This document shows, in pieces, positions 24,352 to 32,691 of a stretch of 38,246 nt of DNA (position 1 is the first letter of the stretch; the number at the start of each line of letters is the position of its first letter). Source of the DNA: Rhodobacteraceae bacterium SB2 (GTDB lineage: Bacteria > Pseudomonadota > Alphaproteobacteria > Rhodobacterales > Rhodobacteraceae). The translations under genes and the position numbers were made by a program. Where the stretch lies: contig LGRT01000027.1 in NCBI GenBank assembly GCA_001642945.1, forward strand, positions 1 through 38,246. The letters run 5' to 3'. Below the pieces are notes generated by a model, which saw only the letters and a program-made list of their open reading frames with translations, was not told the DNA's origin and ran no database searches.

Positions 24352-25254
24352 TTATTTGGACTTAAGCTTACGCGCTTCAATGATGATCTCGTAAGCTTCG
24401 TGCGTAATTGGAGCAAACGCTTTTGCTACGCCGTTTGCAACACCGTAGGCGCATTCTGGATCCATTGCGTGAAGCGAAGCAAGCAAGCCGGTCATTTTCA
24501 CTTTCACATCTTCTGGGAGAACTTTACGTAGGACGATTGGACCTTCCGGTATCGTTTTTGATTGCCAAATTTTAACCATGTCGTTCATATCAACAAGTCC
24601 CGCATCTACTGCTTTGCGTAATGCGCCGGAGTTGTATCCATCTTCCCACTCACCCAGACCATCAGCCCAAGTCACTCCGCCATTGATATCGCCATTGTTC
24701 ACGGCGACGATTGTTTGTTCGTGGCCGCCAGTGAATTTAACTTCGCCAAAATAGTCGCCGGATTCCATTGTTGCGCCAGTTGCTTCTGGAATTTCAATAG
24801 ATGGGATCAAGTAGCCTGAAGTTGAGTTCGGATCACCAAAACCAAATACTTTGCCTTTCATGTCTTCAAGCGAAGTAATACCACTATCTTTGCGTGCAAA
24901 ACCAACTGAGTAATAGCCAAAACCACCATCTTCGTTATATTTGACCAAGACAGGCTCTACTGCTTCGGGGTCCGTCAGGTATATTTTTGCGTAACCAGAT
25001 GCGCCCAACCAAGCCATATCGATTGTACCACCTAAAAGGCCTTGGATAACGCCATTATAGTCTGCTGGTGCAAACAATTTTGTTTCAACACCTAACAAAT
25101 CGGTAGTTTTGTCAGCGAAACATTGGTAGTTCGTCATACGGTCTTGTGCATTTTCGCCACCCAAGATTCCAATTCGAAACTCCGTGATGCCTTCTGCAGA
25201 AGCAGCGCAAGTCAATGCCGTTGTTGTCAAAATTGCAGCGATTAGTTTTTTCAT
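24352..25254 (-). CDS. phnD: Phosphonate ABC binding protein PhnD
   Basis: This 300-aa periplasmic protein has a signal peptide (MKKLIAAILTTTALTCAASA, cleavage before EG). The family pattern FRIGILGGENAQDRMTNYQ, GLLGGTIDMAWLGASGYAKI, and FGFGDPNSTSGYLIPS (the anion-binding region of PhnD/PtxB proteins) is intact. The ATG at 25254 is preceded by GGAGA at good spacing; a longer frame to 25314 would bury the signal peptide. Confidence 0.93.
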   Translation of the reverse strand: MKKLIAAILTTTALTCAASAEGITEFRIGILGGENAQDRMTNYQCFADKTTDLLGVETKLFAPADYNGVIQGLLGGTIDMAWLGASGYAKIYLTDPEAVEPVLVKYNEDGGFGYYSVGFARKDSGITSLEDMKGKVFGFGDPNSTSGYLIPSIEIPEATGATMESGDYFGEVKFTGGHEQTIVAVNNGDINGGVTWADGLGEWEDGYNSGALRKAVDAGLVDMNDMVKIWQSKTIPEGPIVLRKVLPEDVKVKMTGLLASLHAMDPECAYGVANGVAKAFAPITHEAYEIIIEARKLKSK

Positions 25255-25310
25255 TTTGATGTTCTCCATTAAAAAGCCCTTGACGAGTGATTTCGGCAAG
25301 GAAGGGTCGG

Positions 25311-26132
25311 TCAAGCTATTGCGAGATTTTTCGAAATGGCCAAAGCCTCTACGCTTGTTGATGTGGCGCTTTCACTAAAACTCTCATCAGCACCATAAAT
25401 TTTGCGAGCCATATCAACGGTTAACTCATGGCTGGGTCCGTCAAACACAATGCGACCTGCGTGCATACCGATGACGCGGTCACAATAACGACGTGCCGTA
25501 TCTAAAGTATGCAAATTACAAATCACAAGTTTATTGTCTTCCTCGTGGATCGACCGCAGGCTATCCATGACAATTCGCGCATTCATTGGATCAAGCGATG
25601 CTATGGGTTCATCCGCTAAAATAAGCTGAGGGTTTTGCATCAGGGCGCGTGCAATAGCGACCCGTTGTTGCTGCCCACCTGATAGAGCTTGCGCGCGTTT
25701 TGGAGCATGTTGCGCGATGCCGAGACGTTCCAAAATATCAATCGCGCGGTGAATATCATCGTTGGGAAACATGTTGAACATAGTCGAGAAAGTGCTACGT
25801 CGATTTAACGTTCCGTGCAGAACGTTTGAGACTACATCCATACGCGGAACCAGATTGAACTGTTGAAAAATCATTGCGCAATCAGACTGCCAAGCCCTAC
25901 GCTCTGCACCTTTCAACTTGGTGATGTCTTTATCCTTGAAAGTGATTTGACCAACTGTAGCGTCGCTTAGTCGATTGATCATTCGCAACAAAGTTGATTT
26001 GCCCGCACCAGATGCACCAATAATTCCAATAAATTGACTTTGATTTACCTCAATGCTTACGTCGTTTACAGCAATGGCATCTGCAAACTTTTTCGTAAGG
26101 CTTGTAATATTTAATAGCATTTGAGCGACCAT
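25311..26132 (-). CDS. phnC: Phosphonate ABC ATPase PhnC
   Basis: This 273-aa ATPase shows Walker [10 protein letters not shown] (39-47), Q-loop [13 protein letters not shown], signature [15 protein letters not shown] (from 150), Walker B LILADEP (170-176), switch His208 and a C-terminal extension. It is first in phnCDEE. The start at 26132 may instead be the ATG at 26120; neither has a strong ribosome site. Comparison with it shows that the fragment at 10382-10873 lacks everything before the post-Q-loop region. Confidence 0.93.
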   Translation of the reverse strand: MVAQMLLNITSLTKKFADAIAVNDVSIEVNQSQFIGIIGASGAGKSTLLRMINRLSDATVGQITFKDKDITKLKGAERRAWQSDCAMIFQQFNLVPRMDVVSNVLHGTLNRRSTFSTMFNMFPNDDIHRAIDILERLGIAQHAPKRAQALSGGQQQRVAIARALMQNPQLILADEPIASLDPMNARIVMDSLRSIHEEDNKLVICNLHTLDTARRYCDRVIGMHAGRIVFDGPSHELTVDMARKIYGADESFSESATSTSVEALAISKNLAIA

Positions 26133-26176
26133 AACTGTTCTTTAGATAGCGAATAGCAATGATTTATGACTATAAA

Positions 26177-26202
26177 ATTACAAACTTGTGACAAGTTTGT
26201 AA
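26177..26202 (-). promoter_or_regulatory. Palindrome / PhoB-box-like element upstream of phnC
   Basis: A 25-bp near-perfect palindrome (12-bp arms TTACAAACTTGT/ACAAGTTTGTAA around a single base) lies at 26178-26202, 45 bp upstream of the phnC start. Read toward phnC it also contains TTGTCAC-AAGT-TTGTAAT, the 7+4+7 layout of a PhoB box (5 of 7 bases match CTGTCAT in each half). Pho-regulon control of phosphonate uptake is standard; the assignment here is inference. Confidence 0.55.
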
Positions 26203-26564
26203 AAACTCATCTAATTTAAATTGACGTAACTTTGCACAACAATCAGCATCAAATGATCTGCATAATTTGCATAAATATATTGCGCCTATAAATGAATGGA
26301 ATTTAACCTGAGATATCCTTGATGAGAGAGTTTTGCTGCAATAGATTAAACGCTTTCGAATATATTAGTGCTATCATAGGAACAAGAATTCAGATCAGAT
26401 TGATAGCTTAGCATAAATCTACTGGTTCAATAAATAGCGGTACTTGGCAAAATGATCAGCGTCGAGCAGCTTGTAATTGATGCCTATATTTCTTGGCGTA
26501 CCTTTGATCGATTTATACGGCACTTGCCTTAAAGGGCGCCTTGAAATAGAACTCAAAACGTTTT
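26203..26564. other. AT-rich intergenic stretch
   Basis: There is no supported gene here. The minus-strand frame at 26419-26590 is open for about 55 codons (…GTPRNIGINYKLLDADHF…) but has no start codon and is not recognised. It could be a gene fragment. Confidence 0.4.
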
Positions 26565-26805
26565 TGGAGCTTTGAATAAAAAACCAAAGTCAGTAGTACA
26601 GATTTTTAGGGGAATACTTTCAGAGCCTCTTACGCGTTGCCTTGCGGAGTTTGAGCGACCGGTTAGCGGCATTAAACTGCCAGTTTACTTCCTATTGAGC
26701 GGCTAAGACTCAAAGTAAACATCTATAAAAATTCCACCTTGTTAAACACATGGCTACCTATTTCGATAAATCAATGAAAGCTCTCGGTAGACGCGTCACG
26801 CTAAA
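26565..26805 (+). pseudogene. Decayed integrase leader and 5' end
   Basis: The sequence is colinear with 37875-38100, the stretch from just after tRNA-Leu into the right-hand integrase gene. In the best part (26672-26728 against 37973-38030) 45 of 58 aligned positions agree. The similarity continues weakly upstream (AGGGGA..ACTTT..G.CC) and downstream into the coding part (GCTA..TATTTCG, then CAATG..AGCT.TCG). The start codon has become ATA and small indels break the frame, so this is a relic. It marks an old integration or deletion boundary upstream of phnC. Confidence 0.55.
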
Positions 26806-27136
26806 TTAAGTCATAAAACCTTACTTGGAGAGAATACAGTGGGTGAGAACTGCTAAAGGAAGAAGACATCCCAGTATTGATGAGTGAAATGGAATTTTCA
26901 GTATGTAACTTTTGACAGATAGTGTTTTAAATTTATTTTAATTTAATTAAAATTGGTCAATTTCAAAATAATTCTCAATGTCTAAATACATTATCAAGCT
27001 CGCGCAGTATCATTCTGAACGCTTAGAACTAAGTTCACCCTCAGTCTATACTCGGATGGCGCCGGTAAGTTTTGCGACCGGAAATATAAATTACCCAAAA
27101 CTATAGCTTTCAAATAGAGAAGCTTTTTGGTGCTCC

Positions 27137-27337
27137 TTAGCCACTAACCAATTCAAATGTTAAACTTGCAAAAGTTGCCACATAACGATTTTTTTTATTC
27201 CGATTAAAGGTGATTGGAATCCCGTTTAGATTTACATTTAGATGCCCTCTAGCTCTCGCAATAAGAATTGCTTCAGCAAGAGCTCCGCTCTCACTATTTT
27301 TTACAATAACAGTTCCAATAGAGTTATAATCAAGCAT
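27137..27337 (-). CDS. Small hypothetical protein, 66 aa
   Basis: The ATG at 27337 follows a strong GGGGGAAAAAT ribosome site. The protein (MLDYNSIGTVIVKNSESGA...) has a helix rich in Ala/Ile/Arg (ALAEAILIARARGHLNV) and a beta-like end. No motif or family is recognised and no gene partner is near. Gene status is moderate, based on the ribosome site and the protein-like composition in very AT-rich DNA. Confidence 0.5.
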   Translation of the reverse strand: MLDYNSIGTVIVKNSESGALAEAILIARARGHLNVNLNGIPITFNRNKKNRYVATFASLTFELVSG

Positions 27338-27644
27338 ATTTTTCCCCCAAAAAATCTTGCTATGGGGTCATTGTAAACAGTCAATGGTAACAGATTTATT
27401 ACTCTTTCTCGGAGTTTCAGAGTATTTTTTCTAAACTACAACATACTCTCTTATCGCGAATACCCTGCCGATGGGGCAGTCGTTAACCCCAGATTAAGTA
27501 TAAAACATATGAATTTTATAAAAAATATAAAATCTATAAGTTTTGATTCTAAGAAAATTTAATTCAGGCTTTCGAACTCTATCGACAGTTTTTATTCTGT
27601 TACACTAAGGAATTATAAGGCTCCCAAATTTAGGGGATGTCACA
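27338..27644. other. Intergenic, AT-rich
   Basis: I see no gene. The stretch must hold the divergent promoters of the two small genes on either side. A weak CTGCC/GGCAG hairpin lies near 27465-27480. Confidence 0.4.
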
Positions 27645-27917
27645 GTGCCAATCTTAGTTTTAAAGGGAAAAATTAATAAACCGTATGATCTTTGGGCTGA
27701 TGAATTTGATGCCAATGACGAAATGAGAAGTTTGAAGTATGGCATCAAAAGTCGTTATAGAGGCCACAAAGTGAATGACCCAACTGAAGTGAGGGTTGTA
27801 ATGTACGCTCCATCGCTTGAAGAGTTTGAATATCATCTGCATACTAATAGTGATTTACGTGCTCTCAAAAACGCTGCATCTGATGATTTGATTTACTGCA
27901 TTGCACATGCTGCATAA
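27645..27917 (+). CDS. DUF3764-like small protein, 90 aa
   Basis: It starts at GTG 27645 with AGGGG upstream. The pattern DLWADEFDANDEMRSLKYGIK..YRGHKVNDPTEVRVVMYAPSLEEFEYHLHTNSD resembles DUF3764, small ferredoxin-like (dimeric alpha-beta barrel) proteins common in marine bacteria: W..xFD, then GIK..YRG, then DP..V.V. Function is unknown. It has no operon partners and no signal peptide. Confidence 0.65.
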   Translation: MPILVLKGKINKPYDLWADEFDANDEMRSLKYGIKSRYRGHKVNDPTEVRVVMYAPSLEEFEYHLHTNSDLRALKNAASDDLIYCIAHAA

Positions 27918-28398
27918 TAACAATTACTTATAGTCTGAAGCGGCGCGTATAGAATTATTCCACCCATAGCTGCAAAAATTAGTGGTAAATAAGGCTTGGA
28001 AAACTCTTTTAAACCAATGATCAAGGCCCGTTAGAAGCCTTTTGCCTCACATAGTAAATTCAAAAATACTTCCATATATGATTTGACTTCCCGGCAGGGC
28101 TATTACCCGGGATTTACGGAAGAAGATGTTCGTTATCGCTTCAAACACAATCAACGATAGCATCGAATTCACAATAAACTTTCTGACCGATATTTGCACT
28201 GCATGGCTGCAATATCAACTATTAACAAAGTGACGTTACGCTTCGTATGTTGGTAAATTAATTTACATTTTGTAGCTTACGAGGGGCATCCATGCCATTG
28301 CTTGTCATGCGAATGGAGTTGAATCCTCGTTATAGATAAGCTGCCAAAAATAGGACGTTATTTTTTGACGAACGGAAGTGCAAAATATTGTTGCGCGA
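27918..28398. other. Gene-free stretch, 481 bases
   Basis: I see no complete gene. One plus-strand stretch around 28088-28158 translates as a protein-like tail (GFTEEDVRYRFKHNQR, then stop) without a start and may be a relic of a lost gene. Confidence 0.4.
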
Positions 28399-28773
28399 CT
28401 ATGTTTGGAATGAATTAGCTAATTTCTGGCTATCCGAATATATCCAAAGCTTAGCTATTTTACCATTTTCTATAGTAGCTCTGTAAGCAAAGTATGCTTC
28501 GAGTCTATCTGCTAAAACGATAGCGTGGATAAAAATTTCATTATCTTCATTTATCATTTTTAAAGGTGTGACAGAAAATTTTTTGGGGAATATTGTGGAA
28601 ATTTTTGATACTAAATTATCCATGAAATCAGTAAATCCAGAGTAACGCCCAGATAACTTGTGGATTCCATTTAGATGGACGATGACATTGTGAGAATGGA
28701 GGTTACGAAAATCTTCCCAATCGCCTCTTTCAAAAGAAATGAAATATTTTTGCATTATTTCTTTAGGATTCAT
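28399..28773 (-). CDS. NTF2/SnoaL-like protein, 124 aa
   Basis: It starts MNPKEIMQKYFISFERGDWEDF; the N-terminal helix with F..GDW..F, the LHSHNVIVHLNG strand, the later FMDNLVSKI helix and a C-terminal beta-sheet with ENGKIAKLWIYSD fit the SnoaL/NTF2 alpha+beta cone fold. Members are small isomerases, hydrolases or binding proteins, and no catalytic residue can be assigned here. The ATG at 28773 has AGAAG upstream. It lies 43 bp after the 117-aa gene and probably shares its transcript. Confidence 0.7.
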   Translation of the reverse strand: MNPKEIMQKYFISFERGDWEDFRNLHSHNVIVHLNGIHKLSGRYSGFTDFMDNLVSKISTIFPKKFSVTPLKMINEDNEIFIHAIVLADRLEAYFAYRATIENGKIAKLWIYSDSQKLANSFQT

Positions 28774-28816
28774 CAAATTTCTTCTTTGGGTCGAACTGAA
28801 AAAATAACTAGATCAA

Positions 28817-29170
28817 TTAAACAAAGTCGTAGTTCTCCAGAATAAAATCATCATGGGTTTCATCGATTCGTGCTGTACATAAGTTTATTTGTTGGCCAGC
28901 TATCGAGCTCAAAAACTTAATTTCAAGACATTCCTTTTTTTGCTGCCATTTACCAGTAACTGAAGAGTGAAAAGGCTTAGCATTGACCATAACACTGCGG
29001 GCACACCCACAAACTAAACCTCCAGAGCTTGCATTCTCGTCCGTCATTTCCAGAGAAAGATATATCTTTCCGCCATGATAAATTTCTGAAGTACTATGGA
29101 TAACAAATCGGTTGCGCGTAACCTCACGCGTTGAGATTTTAAAGTGTAAATCTTTTTCTCGACTCAGCAT
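28817..29170 (-). CDS. Hypothetical protein, 117 aa
   Basis: This small protein has no signal peptide and is mostly beta-strand-like: RFVIHSTSEIYHGGKIYLSLEMTD, GGLVCGCARSVMVNAKPFHSS, then a C-terminal QQINLCTARIDETHDDFILEN. Three cysteines (two in CGC) are notable. I do not recognise the family. It is upstream of the SnoaL-like gene on the same strand, so the two may act together. Confidence 0.55.
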   Translation of the reverse strand: MLSREKDLHFKISTREVTRNRFVIHSTSEIYHGGKIYLSLEMTDENASSGGLVCGCARSVMVNAKPFHSSVTGKWQQKKECLEIKFLSSIAGQQINLCTARIDETHDDFILENYDFV

Positions 29171-29271
29171 CGCTAACCTAAAGCTTGTTCTGTATGTCTA
29201 GGTATCAACATTTTGTAACAAGTTTATAAAACGATCCGAAAACTTGCTTTACTGGCGTTGTTTTTTTCAAG

Positions 29272-29421
29272 TTAACCCATTTTTCTGTAAACTTTCAAAA
29301 CCCAAGCTGAAATCCCAGCTTTGCGATACGCGCTCATAACGTCCGAGTCGTCGTGCAAATGAACATTAATCTCGCGTAATAGCTTCAACACATCTTCATT
29401 AGAATATCGCTTCCGAGCCAT
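29272..29421 (-). pseudogene. IS3-family transposase OrfA remnant
   Basis: The open frame of 49 codons reads MARKRYSNEDVLKLLREINV, then HLHDDSDVMSAYRKAGIS. This is the N-terminal helix-turn-helix of IS3-type OrfA, where the usual continuation is a YYRWR segment. Here it turns into AWVLKVYRKMG and stops. No OrfB or terminal repeats are seen nearby, so it is a scar of an insertion sequence. Confidence 0.7.
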
Positions 29422-29761
29422 CCTAAAATTCTACTATGCCAAAAAATACTGTTGCAGTTCTATGGGCCTAAGACAGTTTGAAAGAGGTCGACGACTCCGC
29501 CCGGTTATGAGCGCTTCCGCGATTTGGGCTGCGTTGCAGCGAAGTGATCGCAGCAGATGCGATACAATGCCGCGTGAACGAAGGTGGGAAATCCAATGTC
29601 GGAAAAGTCCGCATAGCAGACATCCATGCACAGTTCAGCCAACGGCCGTAATCCATTCGTCATTCGGATATACTTATGACAACAAGATATAAAGATAAAA
29701 ACTCTCTATAGTTAAGCACTGCGGTGGAGCTGCTGTAAGCGTTGGTCCCTTCACAAAATGC
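29422..29761. other. Intergenic scar region between IS remnant and integrase
   Basis: There is no supported gene in these 340 bases. The stretch TTGCAGCGAAGTGATCGC (from 29533) shares its first part with the core of the dispersed repeat at 2719 and 10078, and GTCCGCATAGCAGACAT (29607-29623) resembles intergenic repeats of Rhodobacteraceae from memory. This may be a third, more decayed copy. Confidence 0.4.
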
Positions 29762-31354
29762 TTAAACGCCCAGAATAGCAATAAGCCCTCGTTCTGACAG
29801 TTTATCCTGCTCAACGAGCTCAAGGGCTTTGATGCGAACGTTCGGTGCAACTGTATAACTTTCTTCATGTGTCCCAATCACAGCCAATACCGCCCGCTCT
29901 GTGAGAAGCCCTTTGTCTAGCATATCCAGCGCCTTTAGGCTGGCTTCGGTCTTTTTATCGCTTGATTGGTTCTCTGCTGAAAGTGTTCGCTCTGAACCCT
30001 TTGTGTCTTCCTCAAGTTGTTCTTCAAGTTCATCGGGGAGGCTTTCCTCAATGACATCACCTACGGGACTGTGTAGATCCTCATCTGATATGGAGAAGCC
30101 CTGTACCCGCTCTGCTTTGTATTCATCATATGGCGTGTCATAGCGCTTGCCTGTAAGCATTTCTTTCTTAAGGCGCGGTGTGAGATGACTGTAGTGACGC
30201 TCTATCATCAAAATAGACGTGCCCATTTGAACAGCCAAAGTATGTACGTCCATCCCGTCATTTAGCAGTGAGAATGTGGCATAGGTATGGCGCAAGCTAT
30301 AAAGCGTGCGATCTTGGCCCGTACGCGGACAAGTCAGCAGCCCAGTGTCTTTCATAAATATCTTGAACGTTTGGCGCAGGTTGGCGCTTGCCGTACCATC
30401 GGGCAGCCTGAAGACAGGCACATCTAGTTTTGATTTAATCAGCTGCTCAAAACTCAAATGTGCAATATCAGGGCATCTGCTTTGAATGCGCTTGAGATAG
30501 TTTATGGTTCCTGCACGACAGATAATGTCACGGCGACCTGTTTTGCCAGAGACACTCATTTCCAGGTATTTGAGGCCCTTGTCTTCAAAGAGGCTGATAT
30601 GTTTCCAGCGCAGGTTATTAGCTTCCGTGCCATGCCGCATGCCCGTGTTTGCCAGAATAAGAATGTAGTCACGCAGCAGGTGGCGCATGTCGCGTGACTT
30701 GCCCTCTCGTCCCGCATCAATCCAACTTGGCAGCTTACGAATGAGTGTCGCATATTCTTCCCGCGTGAAGTCAGGTCTACGAACGCTATCCCGCCCTTTG
30801 TTCACCAGCACTGGGACTTGAGACTTATTCATGTATCCACGCGCGACAGCTTCATCGAAGATCCGATTGAGTGCAGAGTTATGGGTATTTAATGTAGAGG
30901 CTCTTGGCTCTCGGCCCATCTTCTCTTCACGCCAGCGCGCAAACTTTTGCAACATCTCGTAATCAATACTGGTGACAAAGAGATCTCCAAAGAAGGGAAC
31001 CAGATACTTATCAATCACGATGATGTAATCACGAAAGCTCTTCTTACCTGCACCATTCTCAAGCTGCTCTTTCATGGTTGCTCTACATAGTGCAGCCACA
31101 TCTGCAAACCGTTTGGAGATAACAGGCAAGCCGTTCTTTTGGCGAAAGCGATAGTCTAGGTAAATCTCGCGCGCCGCGTCTTTAGCATCTTTCAAAATAC
31201 GCTTCTTAGTGCTCACACGGACTTGTCGTCCGTCCATCATAAATACAACTTGCCAGACTGAGCTGTGTTTACGTTTAAAAAGACGAACCTCACCATCCAT
31301 AAGCGTGGGCGTATTTGGGTTCAATTTGGGCAAAGTCATCACCGTGTTTAACAC
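29762..31354 (-). CDS. Phage-type tyrosine integrase beside tRNA-Met
   Basis: This 530-aa integrase has an N-terminal arm-binding part (LFKRKHSSVWQVVFMMDGRQVRVSTK, ~25-70), a core-binding domain (~85-185) and a catalytic domain with Arg240 (GMRHGTEANNL), Lys271 (SGKTGRRD), Arg355 in YSLRHTYAT and nucleophile Tyr388 (RHYSH). The usual HxLRH first His is Tyr, and the LGH His is Thr379; both variants occur in some integrases. A long acidic C-terminal tail (~400-530) is unusual. The GTG at 31354 was kept as start; the ATG at 31339 is an alternative. It sits 111 bp from the 3' end of tRNA-Met and reads away from it. Confidence 0.9.
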   Translation of the reverse strand: MLNTVMTLPKLNPNTPTLMDGEVRLFKRKHSSVWQVVFMMDGRQVRVSTKKRILKDAKDAAREIYLDYRFRQKNGLPVISKRFADVAALCRATMKEQLENGAGKKSFRDYIIVIDKYLVPFFGDLFVTSIDYEMLQKFARWREEKMGREPRASTLNTHNSALNRIFDEAVARGYMNKSQVPVLVNKGRDSVRRPDFTREEYATLIRKLPSWIDAGREGKSRDMRHLLRDYILILANTGMRHGTEANNLRWKHISLFEDKGLKYLEMSVSGKTGRRDIICRAGTINYLKRIQSRCPDIAHLSFEQLIKSKLDVPVFRLPDGTASANLRQTFKIFMKDTGLLTCPRTGQDRTLYSLRHTYATFSLLNDGMDVHTLAVQMGTSILMIERHYSHLTPRLKKEMLTGKRYDTPYDEYKAERVQGFSISDEDLHSPVGDVIEESLPDELEEQLEEDTKGSERTLSAENQSSDKKTEASLKALDMLDKGLLTERAVLAVIGTHEESYTVAPNVRIKALELVEQDKLSERGLIAILGV

Positions 31355-31464
31355 TGTGATTCTGCACTCATAATTCTCAGAAAGCGAGAAAAAACTGTGC
31401 TAGAGGTGTGCTACGCGCAAAACGCGTCAACCGAAATCTTAAGTCACTGATTATAAAGGTATTT

Positions 31465-31541
31465 TGGTAGCGGAGGAGGGACTTGAACCCCCGACACGCG
31501 GATTATGATTCCGCTGCTCTAACCACCTGAGCTACTCCGCC
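31465..31541 (-). tRNA. tRNA-Met (CAT, elongator)
   Basis: This 77-nt cloverleaf includes the encoded CCA. The acceptor GGCGGAG pairs with CTCCGCT, the anticodon stem is GCGGA/TCCGC with loop ATCATAA (anticodon CAT), and the T-loop is GTTCAAG. The acceptor starts with a normal G-C pair, so this is not the initiator. An Ile-CAT (lysidine) tRNA is a weaker alternative. Its 3' end faces the integrase, the usual attachment position. Confidence 0.93.
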
Positions 31542-31854
31542 AACGCGCTCGATTTAGGCTTATTCCTAAACTAGGTCAAGTTCATTATCCAACATATGCC
31601 GCTTAATACAATTCTCAAGGCTGCAAACCGCTGGGAACACTGGTTAAGGCAGCGGCTTTCCCACATAGACCAGCTGCTAGCGGATAGCTTAGCAAAAATT
31701 CAAACTTTTTTATTAGGGCGCAGGGTTGCCCCTGATTATCGCTGCAAACTTCACTAAAAACCACATCAGCTTGTCACGTTTAAAGCAAATCAGGCTTTTT
31801 TATTCCGCGCAAATTTGCTCAACCGTTCAACTTTGCCCGTTCTTCACCGCTGCG
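31542..31854. other. Intergenic between tRNA-Met and NlpC/P60 gene
   Basis: It holds the tRNA promoter on the minus strand. I see no gene or clear terminator. Confidence 0.5.
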
Positions 31855-32691
31855 TCAAAGGAACAGCCGCTTTTTCAAAATAACATCGCCCTCACCGGCC
31901 AATGCGATACGAGAGATAGCCTCTGGTAAGGTTTCATAAGTTACAGACATTCGATGCGCATTGGCATGAATCAACTTTGCTTCGCTGACCATCAGCGCCA
32001 CATGGCCTTTCCAAAACACGAGATCGCCGCGTTGCAACGCTGCATCTGGCGGTAAAACGGCCCCCAACGCGCGCTGTTGTAAATCACTGTCAGCCGGGCA
32101 GTTATGCGCGCAAATCATGTGACTCAATCGAACAAGGCCCGAGCAATCAATTCCCAATGCGCTGTCGCCCCCCCAAAGATAGGGGACGCCCAACAATTGT
32201 TCCGCAACGGCCACCGGGTCTGACGGCGGATTGGTTAACGCCTTTACATGCTGCTTGGGCACCCAGCCGAACTGGGTTTTTATAAAGCCAATCTCTTCTT
32301 TTAGGTTTTGGAGTTGACTCCCCATCACCAAAAGCGCTGTGGTGCCCGACTTCATATCACACTGCCTGTAAGAATGGCTAATTGGCACTGAGATATAATG
32401 GGTGCTTGGCGCTTGGCTTGAAGGCTGAAGTTGCTGTGATTTTATATATCCAACATAACCATGCGCATGGGCTTTTACAAAACTCCAGCCCGCGTGCTCG
32501 TCATAGACGGTTACTTGTTCTCCGGGATAGAGTTGCCGCTGCAGCGCGCCCGCAGGGGCGTTGCATAAATTGCCAAGGCCACCGGCAACCTGTTGTGGCC
32601 AGCCTTCAACAAATCGTTCGGCTTGCACCTTGCCTTGCAGCTCAAGCGCGGCCACGCGGCCATTGCAGGCTAAAAGTCTGGGATCCCTCAT
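31855..32691 (-). CDS. NlpC/P60 cysteine peptidase with SH3-like N-terminus
   Basis: This 278-aa protein has N-terminal SH3b-like repeats (~45-150, including GEQVTVYDEHAGWSFVKAHAHGYVGYI) and a C-terminal NlpC/P60 domain with Cys183 (IDCSGLVRL), His230 (KGHVALMV) and a third polar residue at about His242. Such enzymes cleave D-Glu-dipeptide bonds in murein peptides. No signal peptide is visible, so it likely acts in the cytoplasm on recycled peptides, fitting its partner: the start overlaps the aminopeptidase stop (ATGA). I chose the ATG at 32691; the longer frame overlaps the aminopeptidase. Confidence 0.88.
   Translation of the reverse strand: MRDPRLLACNGRVAALELQGKVQAERFVEGWPQQVAGGLGNLCNAPAGALQRQLYPGEQVTVYDEHAGWSFVKAHAHGYVGYIKSQQLQPSSQAPSTHYISVPISHSYRQCDMKSGTTALLVMGSQLQNLKEEIGFIKTQFGWVPKQHVKALTNPPSDPVAVAEQLLGVPYLWGGDSALGIDCSGLVRLSHMICAHNCPADSDLQQRALGAVLPPDAALQRGDLVFWKGHVALMVSEAKLIHANAHRMSVTYETLPEAISRIALAGEGDVILKKRLFL

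Noticed and set aside
26419-26590. Minus-strand open stretch of ~55 codons (GTPRNIGINYKLLDADHF) as a gene
   Set aside because: No start codon or ribosome site, overlaps the integrase relic, and the family is not recognised; at most a fragment.
28088-28158. Protein-like tail GFTEEDVRYRFKHNQR
   Set aside because: Only about 25 codons without a convincing start; cannot be called a gene.
29901-30143. Ser-rich plus-strand frame inside the integrase gene
   Set aside because: Antisense shadow of the acidic C-terminal tail of the integrase.
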